Below are positions 1 through 6,524 of a DNA stretch of 63,397 bases, piece after piece. Source of the DNA: Fibrobacter sp. (GTDB taxonomy: Bacteria; Fibrobacterota; Fibrobacteria; Fibrobacterales; Fibrobacteraceae). The position numbers and the translations under genes are program-made. Below the pieces are notes generated by a model, which was not told where the DNA came from, did no database searches, and was given only the letters and a program-made list of their open reading frames with translations. The DNA lies in NCBI GenBank assembly GCA_024398995.1, contig JAKSIE010000010.1:1-63397 (forward strand), read 5' to 3'. Every line of letters begins with the position of its first letter. Position 1 is the stretch's first letter.

Positions 1-340
1 TAACTGTGACCGGTGTGGATAACAACTCTACGGCTACCGGCGTAATCAAGGTGACCCGAGCACCTATCGTCACCAACGTAGCCTTGACCAGTAATAATTC
101 AACACAAAGCGTTACTGCCGGCAATGCAATCAAGAATATCACATACACCGTCACCAACGGCACTTCCGCCACGGTTACTGGATTGCCTCAGGGCCTGAAA
201 GGCGTCTTGTCCAGCGATAAGAAGACCTTTACCATCAGCGGAACTGTAGACGCTTCCCTTGCAACCAAGGACTACGCGTTCACCGTAACTGTGACCGGTG
301 TGGATAACAACTCTACGGCTACCGGCGTAATCAAGGTGAC
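1..340 (+). repeat. 55-bp exact direct repeat within Ig-like units (1-55 and 286-340)
   Basis: Bases 1-55 and 286-340 are identical. The spacing is 285 bp, or 95 codons, which equals one Ig-like protein unit. Exact identity at the DNA level suggests recent duplication or gene conversion between units. More units probably lie upstream of the window. Confidence 0.9.
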
Positions 341-1187
341 TGAGGTGCCCAAGTCTTCCAGCTCTGTGAAGTCCTCTAGCTCTGTTGAGCCTAGCTCCAG
401 TAGCGAAACGCCGATTGTTTCTTCTAGCAGCGAAGCTTTGGCAGAGTTCTCCTCCAGTAGCTCTGAAGTACAATCTTCTTCCTCTGAGATTTCCTCCAGT
501 AGTGTAGCAACTTATGTAGTGACTGGCAGCCTGGAACAAAGTGTTGTAAGAGGCGGGACGATTGAAACCGTCGTCATTACGGGCGTGAACACTTATTCCC
601 GTAAGTCTTGGATCATCAACTTCCTGACGTTCCCGCAGAATGTTGCCGATGACAATACGATCACTATTTCTGGTGTACTTCAGTCTTGGGGCCCAGAAGG
701 CGATTACACTGAAACGCTAGAGGTGAATGGAGAAAAAATCTACTTCACGCTCCATGTTCTTCCCAAGCCTGTTTCTAGTTCTTCTGTAGAATCCAGCAGC
801 AGTGTGGCATCTAGCAGCAGCGCAGCCTCCAGCAGTTCTGTTGTATCCAGTTCTAGCAGCGAAATTCCGGCAGAGTCCTCCTCCAGTGGCATCCCGGACA
901 CTGATCTGGAACTTTCTTCCAGTTCCGTGGTATCTCAGGTACTTGCAGTAAATATGGCTGGCGCCTTCAAGATGAACTTTGCAAACAATCAGTTGACTCT
1001 TTCCATGGTCAAGTCCTCAAACGTCTCCGTGCAGGTGTTCGACATGATGGGTAACATGGTTATGTCTCAGCAGGTTGCTACATCAGGAAACGCAGTTGTT
1101 CCCATGAACAATATGCGCCAAGGCAACTATATGGTTCGTGTCATAGATGGTAGCGCTGCTCAGGTGGCTAGAATCTCCATCAAGTAA
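3..1187 (+). CDS. Secreted Ig-like repeat protein with poly-Ser linkers and C-terminal sorting domain (5' end outside window)
   Basis: The reading frame is open at the left edge, so only the C-terminal 394 codons are seen. They hold part of an Ig/cadherin-like unit, one complete unit of about 95 residues, serine-rich linkers (about residues 118-170 and 255-310), a small beta-rich domain between the linkers, and a final 75-residue domain. That last domain has the pattern VQVFDMMGNMV ... GNYMVRVIDG ... ISIK, typical of C-terminal signals for type 9 secretion. Poly-Ser linkers of this kind are usual between modules of Fibrobacter extracellular enzymes and adhesins. No catalytic domain is in view. 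Secretion to the cell surface is a firm inference; an adhesive role is a guess. Confidence 0.85.
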   Translation, partial: TVTGVDNNSTATGVIKVTRAPIVTNVALTSNNSTQSVTAGNAIKNITYTVTNGTSATVTGLPQGLKGVLSSDKKTFTISGTVDASLATKDYAFTVTVTGVDNNSTATGVIKVTEVPKSSSSVKSSSSVEPSSSSETPIVSSSSEALAEFSSSSSEVQSSSSEISSSSVATYVVTGSLEQSVVRGGTIETVVITGVNTYSRKSWIINFLTFPQNVADDNTITISGVLQSWGPEGDYTETLEVNGEKIYFTLHVLPKPVSSSSVESSSSVASSSSAASSSSVVSSSSSEIPAESSSSGIPDTDLELSSSSVVSQVLAVNMAGAFKMNFANNQLTLSMVKSSNVSVQVFDMMGNMVMSQQVATSGNAVVPMNNMRQGNYMVRVIDGSAAQVARISIK

Positions 1188-1220
1188 ACATGATTCACAA
1201 ATAGGACTTCAATTCCTCCT

Positions 1221-1260
1221 AAAAGGTCTCGCTCTGAAAAGGGCGGGGCCTTATTTGTAT
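1221..1260 (+). terminator. Rho-independent terminator after the Ig-repeat gene
   Basis: A 12-bp stem with several G-U pairs (1223-1234 with 1241-1252) closes the hexaloop TGAAAA and is followed by a T-rich stretch. It lies 36 bases after the stop codon. Confidence 0.7.
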
Positions 1261-1277
1261 GGCAATACCACTTTTTC

Positions 1278-1290
1278 TATATTACGCCTC
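1278..1290 (+). promoter_or_regulatory. TATATT box 7 bases before azlC start
   Basis: TATATT occupies 1278-1283 and the ATG begins at 1291. Transcription starting about 7 bases after the box would begin at or next to the A of ATG. No Shine-Dalgarno sequence is present, so a leaderless mRNA is likely. Other unit heads in the window share this geometry. Confidence 0.5.
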
Positions 1291-2013
1291 ATGAAATTTT
1301 CAAAAGGTGTAAAAGACGGCTTGCCCATTGGCGTAGGATACTTTGCGGTTTCCTTTGCGTTTGGAATCAATGCTGGCGCCGCCTTAAATTCCTGGCTTTT
1401 GGCCACATTTATTTCCATGACTAATTTGACCTCTGCGGGTCAGTTTGCGGGTCTAAAGATTATGTCTAGCGCCACAGGTACTTTGATTGAGCTTGCCATT
1501 GCCAGCTTCTTCATCAACCTGCGCTATTCCCTGATGGCTATTTCTCTGTCCCAGAAGGTGAGTCCCAGTTTTACAACTTCGAAGCGTCTGCTTTTGGCTA
1601 CCGGCATTACCGATGAAATTTATGCGGTGTCCATGGCCCAGACCGAAAAGGTGAATCCCCTTTATTTTTTGGGGCTTATGACCCTTCCGTATTTGGGATG
1701 GTCTGGCGGAACATTGACTGGCGCTGTTTGCGGACAAATTCTCCCTGACATGGTGGTGAATGCTTTGGGTGTTGCCTTGTACGGCATGTTCATTGCCATC
1801 GTGGTTCCTCCCATGAAGTCTCATCGTCCCACGCTGATTGCGGTTCTGATCGCTATCGCACTAAGCTTCGCGTTCTATTACGCACCCGTCCTTAAGGAAG
1901 TGAGCAGCGGTTTTGCCATTATCATTTGCGCCGTGGTGGCTTCCCTGATTTGTGCCGCGCTTTTCCCGGTGAGGGATTCTTCGGAAACCGCCGCGGAGGA
2001 GGCTGCCAAATGA
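1291..2013 (+). CDS. azlC: AzlC family branched-chain amino acid exporter, large subunit
   Basis: This 240-residue polytopic inner-membrane protein matches AzlC. Its N-terminal region GLPIGVGYFAVSFAFG and the following TSAGQFAG segment are typical of the family. AzlC and AzlD together export branched-chain amino acids and analogues. An in-frame extension reaches upstream to 1147, but it overlaps the previous gene and the terminator. The ATG at 1291, with a promoter-like box directly before it, is therefore preferred. The stop overlaps the azlD start (ATGA), which indicates translational coupling. The substrate is inferred from the family. Confidence 0.88.
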   Translation: MKFSKGVKDGLPIGVGYFAVSFAFGINAGAALNSWLLATFISMTNLTSAGQFAGLKIMSSATGTLIELAIASFFINLRYSLMAISLSQKVSPSFTTSKRLLLATGITDEIYAVSMAQTEKVNPLYFLGLMTLPYLGWSGGTLTGAVCGQILPDMVVNALGVALYGMFIAIVVPPMKSHRPTLIAVLIAIALSFAFYYAPVLKEVSSGFAIIICAVVASLICAALFPVRDSSETAAEEAAK

Positions 2014-2321
2014 TTGACTTCAAGACTTACATTGAATTTCTTGCGGTGATGACGGGTGTTACCTACCTGTTGCGAGCAGTGCCTTTTGTATTGTTGAAGA
2101 AGGAACTGAAAAGTCCTTTTTGGAAGTCTTTTTTGGCTTACATTCCATACACGGTTTTGAGTGCCATGACAGTCCCTGCGATTTTTTATGCAACTGAAAG
2201 TCGTTTGTCTGGAATTTTAGCTTTGGTGACTGCGGTAATCGCCTCCTTGCTTGGTCGTGGCCTTGTTGTGGTTGCCATTGTGGCCTGCTTGACGGTGCTT
2301 GGGGTGGACTTCTTTTTTTAA
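2010..2321 (+). CDS. azlD: AzlD family branched-chain amino acid exporter, small subunit
   Basis: This 103-residue, very hydrophobic protein has about four membrane segments and the AzlD pattern (TYLLRAVPFVLL ... IPYTVLSAMTVPAIFY). Its ATG overlaps the azlC stop by four bases, and a GGAGGAGG stretch at 1995-2002 inside azlC serves as ribosome binding site. A longer in-frame reading from 1926 is unnecessary. It is the obligate small partner of AzlC. Confidence 0.88.
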   Translation: MIDFKTYIEFLAVMTGVTYLLRAVPFVLLKKELKSPFWKSFLAYIPYTVLSAMTVPAIFYATESRLSGILALVTAVIASLLGRGLVVVAIVACLTVLGVDFFF

Positions 2322-2330
2322 ATTTCCAAC

Positions 2331-3143
2331 ATGCAAGAAGATCAGTGGAAAAAGATTAACGAACTTTGCGACAAGTTGTCCAAGGTGACCTACGAAAATC
2401 TCACGAAGATTATTCGTTTGAATCAAACGGGAAGTTCCACTGCTGCGCAAAAACTGGATGACAGCTTCCAGAACGATGTGGACGCCTGGATGGGTGGCGG
2501 CACTTGTTTCAGTATGACATGGCACCTGTACCAGACTTTTGTGGACATGGGGCTTCATCCCCGTTTGGTCATGGGCCACAAACGCAAGGAACGTAACATC
2601 CACTGCGCCCTCATTTTGCCCGACGAAGAACCCTCCGCATGTCATCCCGGCCTTGTGCCGGGATCTCCCTTCGCAGTCCCTGCCCGCGAATACCTTTTCG
2701 ACCCGGGTTATCTGATTTTTGAACCACTGCCCATTCCTCTTGCGCCGCCTTTTGGCACAGGAACTGCATTCTTCCCTCTGGTTCCCAACTGCGTGCGCTT
2801 GGATCGTCCTAATAACGAATCCATGTCCCTTTGGACCGGTGGCGCAGGCGCCCCTATGAAACTCCGCTTTGACTATCCGGTGGAAGGCGTCTCCGTAGAG
2901 GAGTTCAAGCAGCATTGGAACGAAAGTTTCTATCGCGAAATGATGACCTACCCGGTGCTGAACCGTTTGGACCGTGAAAAGGGCATTCAGTATTATTACC
3001 AGAAGGGTAACCTGGTGACCCGCGATGCCAACGGTTCCCGCATGGAAAAGATTGAAGTCCCCAATCGCGTTGAAACCTTAAGCAGAATTTTTGGCCTGAA
3101 ACCGGAACTTATTGAACAGGCATTGGGTATTTTAGACAAATAA
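2331..3143 (+). CDS. Arylamine N-acetyltransferase-like (transglutaminase-fold) protein with in-frame palindromic repeat
   Basis: The 270-residue product has the spacing of a Cys-His-Asp triad: C59 in GGGTCFSMT, H91 in NIHCALIL and D124 in YLFDPGYL. This is the arrangement of arylamine N-acetyltransferases and related papain/transglutaminase folds, which use acetyl-CoA or similar acyl donors. Overall resemblance beyond the motifs is weak, so the acceptor is unknown. Between the His and Asp strands, residues 104-113 read CHPGLVPGSP. This peptide is the translation of a palindromic intergenic repeat that also occurs near 60.47 kb. The gene follows azlD by 9 bases and is probably cotranscribed. 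It has no signal peptide and is presumably cytoplasmic. Confidence 0.6.
   Translation: MQEDQWKKINELCDKLSKVTYENLTKIIRLNQTGSSTAAQKLDDSFQNDVDAWMGGGTCFSMTWHLYQTFVDMGLHPRLVMGHKRKERNIHCALILPDEEPSACHPGLVPGSPFAVPAREYLFDPGYLIFEPLPIPLAPPFGTGTAFFPLVPNCVRLDRPNNESMSLWTGGAGAPMKLRFDYPVEGVSVEEFKQHWNESFYREMMTYPVLNRLDREKGIQYYYQKGNLVTRDANGSRMEKIEVPNRVETLSRIFGLKPELIEQALGILDK
2641..2670 (+). repeat. Palindromic REP-like element inside a coding sequence
   Basis: ATCCCGGC (2644-2651) and GCCGGGAT (2657-2664) are perfect 8-bp arms around CTTGT, preceded by GTC and followed by CTCC. The same layout, with the loop CTTGA, occurs at 60466-60493 in noncoding DNA. Here it is read in frame as a peptide insert in a probable surface loop. 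Confidence 0.8.
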
Positions 3144-3146
3144 TTA

Positions 3147-3173
3147 TATATTGAGAAAGCAAATTCTCAGGAG
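3147..3173 (+). promoter_or_regulatory. Promoter-like box, leader hairpin and Shine-Dalgarno of the lipoprotein gene
   Basis: TATATT lies at 3147-3152, only four bases after the preceding stop. A short GAGAA/TTCTC hairpin follows, then AGGAG at 3169-3173, five bases before the ATG at 3179. In contrast to several neighbours, this gene has a conventional leader. Confidence 0.45.
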
Positions 3174-3178
3174 TACAT

Positions 3179-3664
3179 ATGAAAAAACTCGCTCTTTCTC
3201 TTTTGGCTGCGGCATCCCTTTTCTTTATGGCTTGCGGCCCCTCCAAACTCGAAATGCAGGAACAGTCTTCCATGTGCGATGTCATGGTGGAAGTACGTCA
3301 GGTCCTCAACGATTCGATTAGCTTGTTTGTAGGCAATACTTTCTACCTCAACGCAAAGCAGGTCGTTGCCGATGATATGTATCCGCTCTTGGTCAGCACC
3401 CGTGACCCTGCTGAAATTGAAAAACCTACTGCAACCAATGTGCTGAACAGCGATGAGGATTTCCTCAACTATCTTCGCCGCGTTTCTCCCCAGATGGTTC
3501 AGGTTGGTCTGGTCATCGGTGAAACCGCAGCAAACGAAATTGGCTTTGAGGAAAGCGAAACTGTGGCCAAGATGACTGCAATTTTCCAGAAGATGGGCGG
3601 TGGAACCTTGCTCCTTTTCCACGAAAAGGATGGTGAATTAACAGACATGAAAAAATTGTTTTAA
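3179..3664 (+). CDS. Small predicted lipoprotein of unknown function
   Basis: The 161-residue product begins with a lipoprotein signal peptide (MKKLALSLLAAASLFFMAC, acylated cysteine at residue 19). The mature part is mixed alpha/beta with no motif I recognise. It is probably anchored in the envelope. A good AGGAG site supports the start. Its last four bases overlap the end of the convergent MATE gene, with no terminator hairpin between the two. Confidence 0.8.
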   Translation: MKKLALSLLAAASLFFMACGPSKLEMQEQSSMCDVMVEVRQVLNDSISLFVGNTFYLNAKQVVADDMYPLLVSTRDPAEIEKPTATNVLNSDEDFLNYLRRVSPQMVQVGLVIGETAANEIGFEESETVAKMTAIFQKMGGGTLLLFHEKDGELTDMKKLF

Positions 3665-5046
3665 TTCATTCTCTTCCATTCACGGCTAAGCATGAACAAG
3701 CCGATGAATGCCGTTCCAACGTCTGCGACGGGCTGAGCAAAGAACACGCCCTTCAGGCCGAAGAACGGCGGAAGAATCAACAAGAACGGAATAAACAAAA
3801 TCAATTGACGGCAGGCGTTCAAGAACATGGAACGACCTGCCTTTCCTGTACCCTGGAAGAAACTGCCTGCGATCATGCCGCAAGGAACCATGAATATGGT
3901 GCAGGTGAAAATTCTCATGGCCTTGGCAGCCACTTCCTGCATCTTTAAGTCTCCTGGAGCGAAGGGCGCCACAAATGCCTCGGCCTGCCATTGGAGCAAT
4001 AGCCAAGCCAGCACCATAAAGATCATGGAGTAAAGGTAGGCGAACTTTACCACGCCCTTGACGCGGGTATAGAGCTTTGCGCCATAATTGTAACCCACAA
4101 TGGGTTGGGTCCCGTTCACAAAACCAAGCAACGGCATAATAATGATAGATACAACGCTGTTCAAAATACCGAAGGCGGAAATGGCTATATCGCCACCGGA
4201 CATGGATGCCGTAGATTCCAAGCTTTTGTTTCCGTAGGTGGTCAGGCTCCAGGCGAGAATGGCGTTCATCAAGCTGTTGCAAATCTGCATGATGGAAGGG
4301 GGCAAACCCAGAATGTAGATCTTGCGGACATAGGGCCAGCGCAACTTCATGTAGCGGCGGTTGATCTTGATAGGGGTGGTCTTCTTCAAGAAAAAGTGGG
4401 TAATCAAAATACTGCTGACCAGCTGGGAACAGATGGTTGCCCAGGCGGCGCCCTCGATACCCCAGTGCAAACGCATGATAAATATGTAATCCAGCACCAC
4501 GTTGGTGACCGCACCGATAATCTCGCGGAACATGGCGGTCTTGGGGTGACCCATGGAGCGGATAAAGTGGTTCATACCGGGAGCCACCGTCTGGAAAATT
4601 GCTCCTAGCAGGATAATGCGCATGTAGCCGGTGGCCACAGGCAAGGTCTGATCGCTGGCGCCGAACAAGCGCAGCAGCGGTTCCATAAAGATTTCACCGA
4701 AGGCGAATGCCCCCACAGCCATGACGATCAACAGTACGAAGGCGTTGTTCAGGATAATGGCAGCCTGTTCATACTTCTTTTCGCCCAGTCGAATGGAAAA
4801 GAGGGTATTGGCGCCCACGCCTACGATCATGGACATGGCCATGATGAACAAAGCGATGGGAAAACATAGGGTAATGCCTGCGATACCCAGGCTGCCCACG
4901 CCTTGACCCACGAAGAATCGGTCCACGATGTTATACAGGGCGTTGACCACCATGCTGATGATGGCGGGTACGGAAAACTGCAGCACCAGTTTGGGGATGC
5001 TGGCGGTTCCGAAGGAATTTAGCCTTTCTGAATGTAATGCACTCAT
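3661..5046 (-). CDS. MATE family multidrug/cation efflux transporter
   Basis: This 461-residue inner-membrane protein has the twelve-helix MATE pattern. It opens with IPKLVLQFSVPAIISMVVNALYN and has a second-half match near QPIVGYNYGAK. The family exports drugs or metabolites in exchange for Na+ or H+. The frame extends upstream to 5247, but that stretch encodes Pro/Gly-rich sequence over hairpin-rich noncoding DNA, so the ATG at 5046 is chosen. A perfect palindrome directly upstream may be an operator. The 3' end overlaps the convergent lipoprotein gene by 4 bp. Confidence 0.9.
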   Translation of the reverse strand: MSALHSERLNSFGTASIPKLVLQFSVPAIISMVVNALYNIVDRFFVGQGVGSLGIAGITLCFPIALFIMAMSMIVGVGANTLFSIRLGEKKYEQAAIILNNAFVLLIVMAVGAFAFGEIFMEPLLRLFGASDQTLPVATGYMRIILLGAIFQTVAPGMNHFIRSMGHPKTAMFREIIGAVTNVVLDYIFIMRLHWGIEGAAWATICSQLVSSILITHFFLKKTTPIKINRRYMKLRWPYVRKIYILGLPPSIMQICNSLMNAILAWSLTTYGNKSLESTASMSGGDIAISAFGILNSVVSIIIMPLLGFVNGTQPIVGYNYGAKLYTRVKGVVKFAYLYSMIFMVLAWLLLQWQAEAFVAPFAPGDLKMQEVAAKAMRIFTCTIFMVPCGMIAGSFFQGTGKAGRSMFLNACRQLILFIPFLLILPPFFGLKGVFFAQPVADVGTAFIGLFMLSREWKRMN

Positions 5047-5052
5047 TTCGGC

Positions 5053-5072
5053 GCCAAATTTAGAAATTTGGC
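5053..5072 (-). promoter_or_regulatory. 20-bp palindrome overlapping the MATE gene promoter (candidate operator)
   Basis: GCCAAATTTAGAAATTTGGC is a perfect inverted repeat with a two-base centre. On the minus strand it contains TAAATTTG, a TAnnTTTG-type promoter box, ending 8 bases before the ATG. A repressor bound here would cover the transcription start. No regulator gene is adjacent. Confidence 0.5.
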
Positions 5073-5085
5073 CCGCATAATGAAA

Positions 5086-5310
5086 GGGGCGGGGCCCCTG
5101 AGGAGCGGGTTCACCCGTCCCCTTTTGGGGACCAGCCACACTAAGGAACAAGTTCCTAAGTGTGTTGCAGCCCCTCAGACACGAGAAAAAGTCCGTGTTA
5201 GCGGACTTTTGTGAGTGGGGGTTCCAAGGGGGCAGGCCCCACTGCATTAAAGGGGTTTTAGGGGAAATTCCCCTATACCGGATTTTTGCTCCGCAAAAAC
5301 CGGAGGGGAG
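5086..5310. other. Hairpin-dense noncoding element of unknown nature
   Basis: About 225 bases hold consecutive inverted repeats. These are CGGG/CCCG (5106-5117), TCCCC/GGGGA (5118-5131), CACACTAAGGAAC/GTTCCTAAGTGTG (5137-5164, one mismatch), AAAAGTCCG/CGGACTTTT (5187-5210), AGTGGGG/CCCCACT (5214-5243), TAGGGGAA/TTCCCCTA (5259-5275) and a CCGG-TTTTTGC/GCAAAAA-CCGG hairpin (5278-5303). CTGAGG (5098-5103) can pair with CCTCAG (5173-5178) and enclose the first three. No convincing gene lies here. It could be a structured RNA, a mobile hairpin repeat, or a terminator cluster between two leftward genes. Confidence 0.6.
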
Positions 5311-5334
5311 ATCGAGGGGTTCCCCCTTGCGTCA

Positions 5335-6228
5335 CTATGTTGCTACCTGATTTCTGCCGTTTTCCTTGGCGATGTACAGCATTTTATCGCATTCTGCGAT
5401 CATCTGGTCGATTTTGCCGATTTGTTCGCCCTGCTTGCTGCAAAGTCCCAGGGAAATTGTCACCGGAATAATAGAGTCCTTCCAGGAGAAACGGTGGCGT
5501 TCCACGGCCGCTCTCAGGCGTTCAGCGCTCTTTTTTGCGTCTTCCGGGCCGATTCCTGCCAAAAGGAGCACAAATTCCTCGCCACCGTAACGGGCCAGCA
5601 GGTCGGATTCACGTTTTTCTTCCTTGAGGATTCGGGCAATTTCCTTAAGAACCATGTCGCCGCACTGATGGCCCCAGGTGTCGTTGACGCGTTTAAAATG
5701 GTCCGCATCGACCATTATAGTATGCACATAGTAGTTGTTGCGGCGGGCCAAGGCCAATTCGCCTAGGCTGCGGTCCATAAAGGTGCGGCGGTTGCTGATC
5801 TTGGTCAGCGGATCCATGGTGGCGGCTTCGTACAGTTCGCGGTCGAAGGCTTCTTCGGAGGGGTCCTTGAAATCTACCTTAAGGACCATCTTGCCGATTT
5901 GCAGGCGGTTGTCGGAATCCAGCTGCATTTTCTGCACGGGAGAACCGTCCACGAAGGTGCCGTTGGTGCTGCCCATGTCCTGTACGGTTACGTTTCGACC
6001 GTCGAATGTCAGGGAGCAGTGCTTGCGGCTGACCAACTCGTCGTCTAGCTTGATGTCGGCATCGGAGCCTCGACCCAGTACAATGGAACCCTTTTCCAGA
6101 GGGATCTGCTTGAACTGGTTTTGGGGGTACAGGACAATCAAGTGAGGGCGCATTTCCATAGTGGAAAAATTAATGGTATTGCTACCGGCGGCGATGGTCT
6201 GATCTTGATCCTGCATTTGGGTCTCCAT
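5335..6228 (-). CDS. FHA-GGDEF diguanylate cyclase
   Basis: The 297-residue cytoplasmic protein has an N-terminal FHA domain (about 27-120, with GRGSDADI, SRKH and STNGT for phosphothreonine-peptide binding). A GGDEF domain follows (about 135-297) with GGEEF at 215-219. It makes c-di-GMP from two GTP. RESD at 206-209, five residues before GGEEF, is the RxxD inhibitory site, so product feedback inhibition is expected. There is no membrane segment, so control is probably through phospho-protein docking at the FHA domain. A TTG at 6240 could start four codons earlier, but the ATG at 6228 is preferred. TAGATT at 6241-6246 (minus strand) is a likely promoter box. Confidence 0.9.
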   Translation of the reverse strand: METQMQDQDQTIAAGSNTINFSTMEMRPHLIVLYPQNQFKQIPLEKGSIVLGRGSDADIKLDDELVSRKHCSLTFDGRNVTVQDMGSTNGTFVDGSPVQKMQLDSDNRLQIGKMVLKVDFKDPSEEAFDRELYEAATMDPLTKISNRRTFMDRSLGELALARRNNYYVHTIMVDADHFKRVNDTWGHQCGDMVLKEIARILKEEKRESDLLARYGGEEFVLLLAGIGPEDAKKSAERLRAAVERHRFSWKDSIIPVTISLGLCSKQGEQIGKIDQMIAECDKMLYIAKENGRNQVAT

Positions 6229-6524
6229 TTTAACACTCAAAATCTAACTTTTTTGATAAAAAAATGGTGAAATTTCCCCTTTTTGGGATGTTTTGTTGTC
6301 AAGAGGTTTGTGAAAAATGGTAAAAAAGTGTGATATTTGCACAAATTCGCCAAATATTCACAGTTTGTTTACAAAAAGAACCTTATTTTTAACTATTCTT
6401 TTCAAAAATAATTGGCTTTTTTGAAAAGAAAAGAATAGATTTCAACCCGGTGTGGCATTTCAAAAAGGCCGGTCTTTTTGCTATGCCGTTATTGGAAGTT
6501 TTTTACATCGATGGAAAGAGAATT
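6229..6524. other. AT-rich divergent intergenic region with two inverted repeats
   Basis: This spacer separates the leftward cyclase gene and the rightward fibro-slime gene and holds no gene. CTATTCTTTTCAAAAA (6393-6408) is matched by a near-complementary copy ending in AAAAGAATAG at 6437. GGCAT/ATGCC plus AAAAAG/CTTTTT form a second hairpin at 6454-6487, inside the probable leader of the fibro-slime gene. Either could be an operator or an attenuator. Confidence 0.5.

Noticed and set aside
360..910. Serine-codon tracts as phase-variation repeats
   Set aside because: The tracts mix TCT, TCC, AGC and AGT codons and are not uniform short tandem repeats, so slippage is unlikely. They are ordinary poly-Ser linkers.
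5047..5247. Longer N-terminus for the MATE protein
   Set aside because: The added residues are Gly/Pro-rich, come from hairpin DNA, and precede the family's normal start. The ATG at 5046 begins directly at the expected N-terminus.
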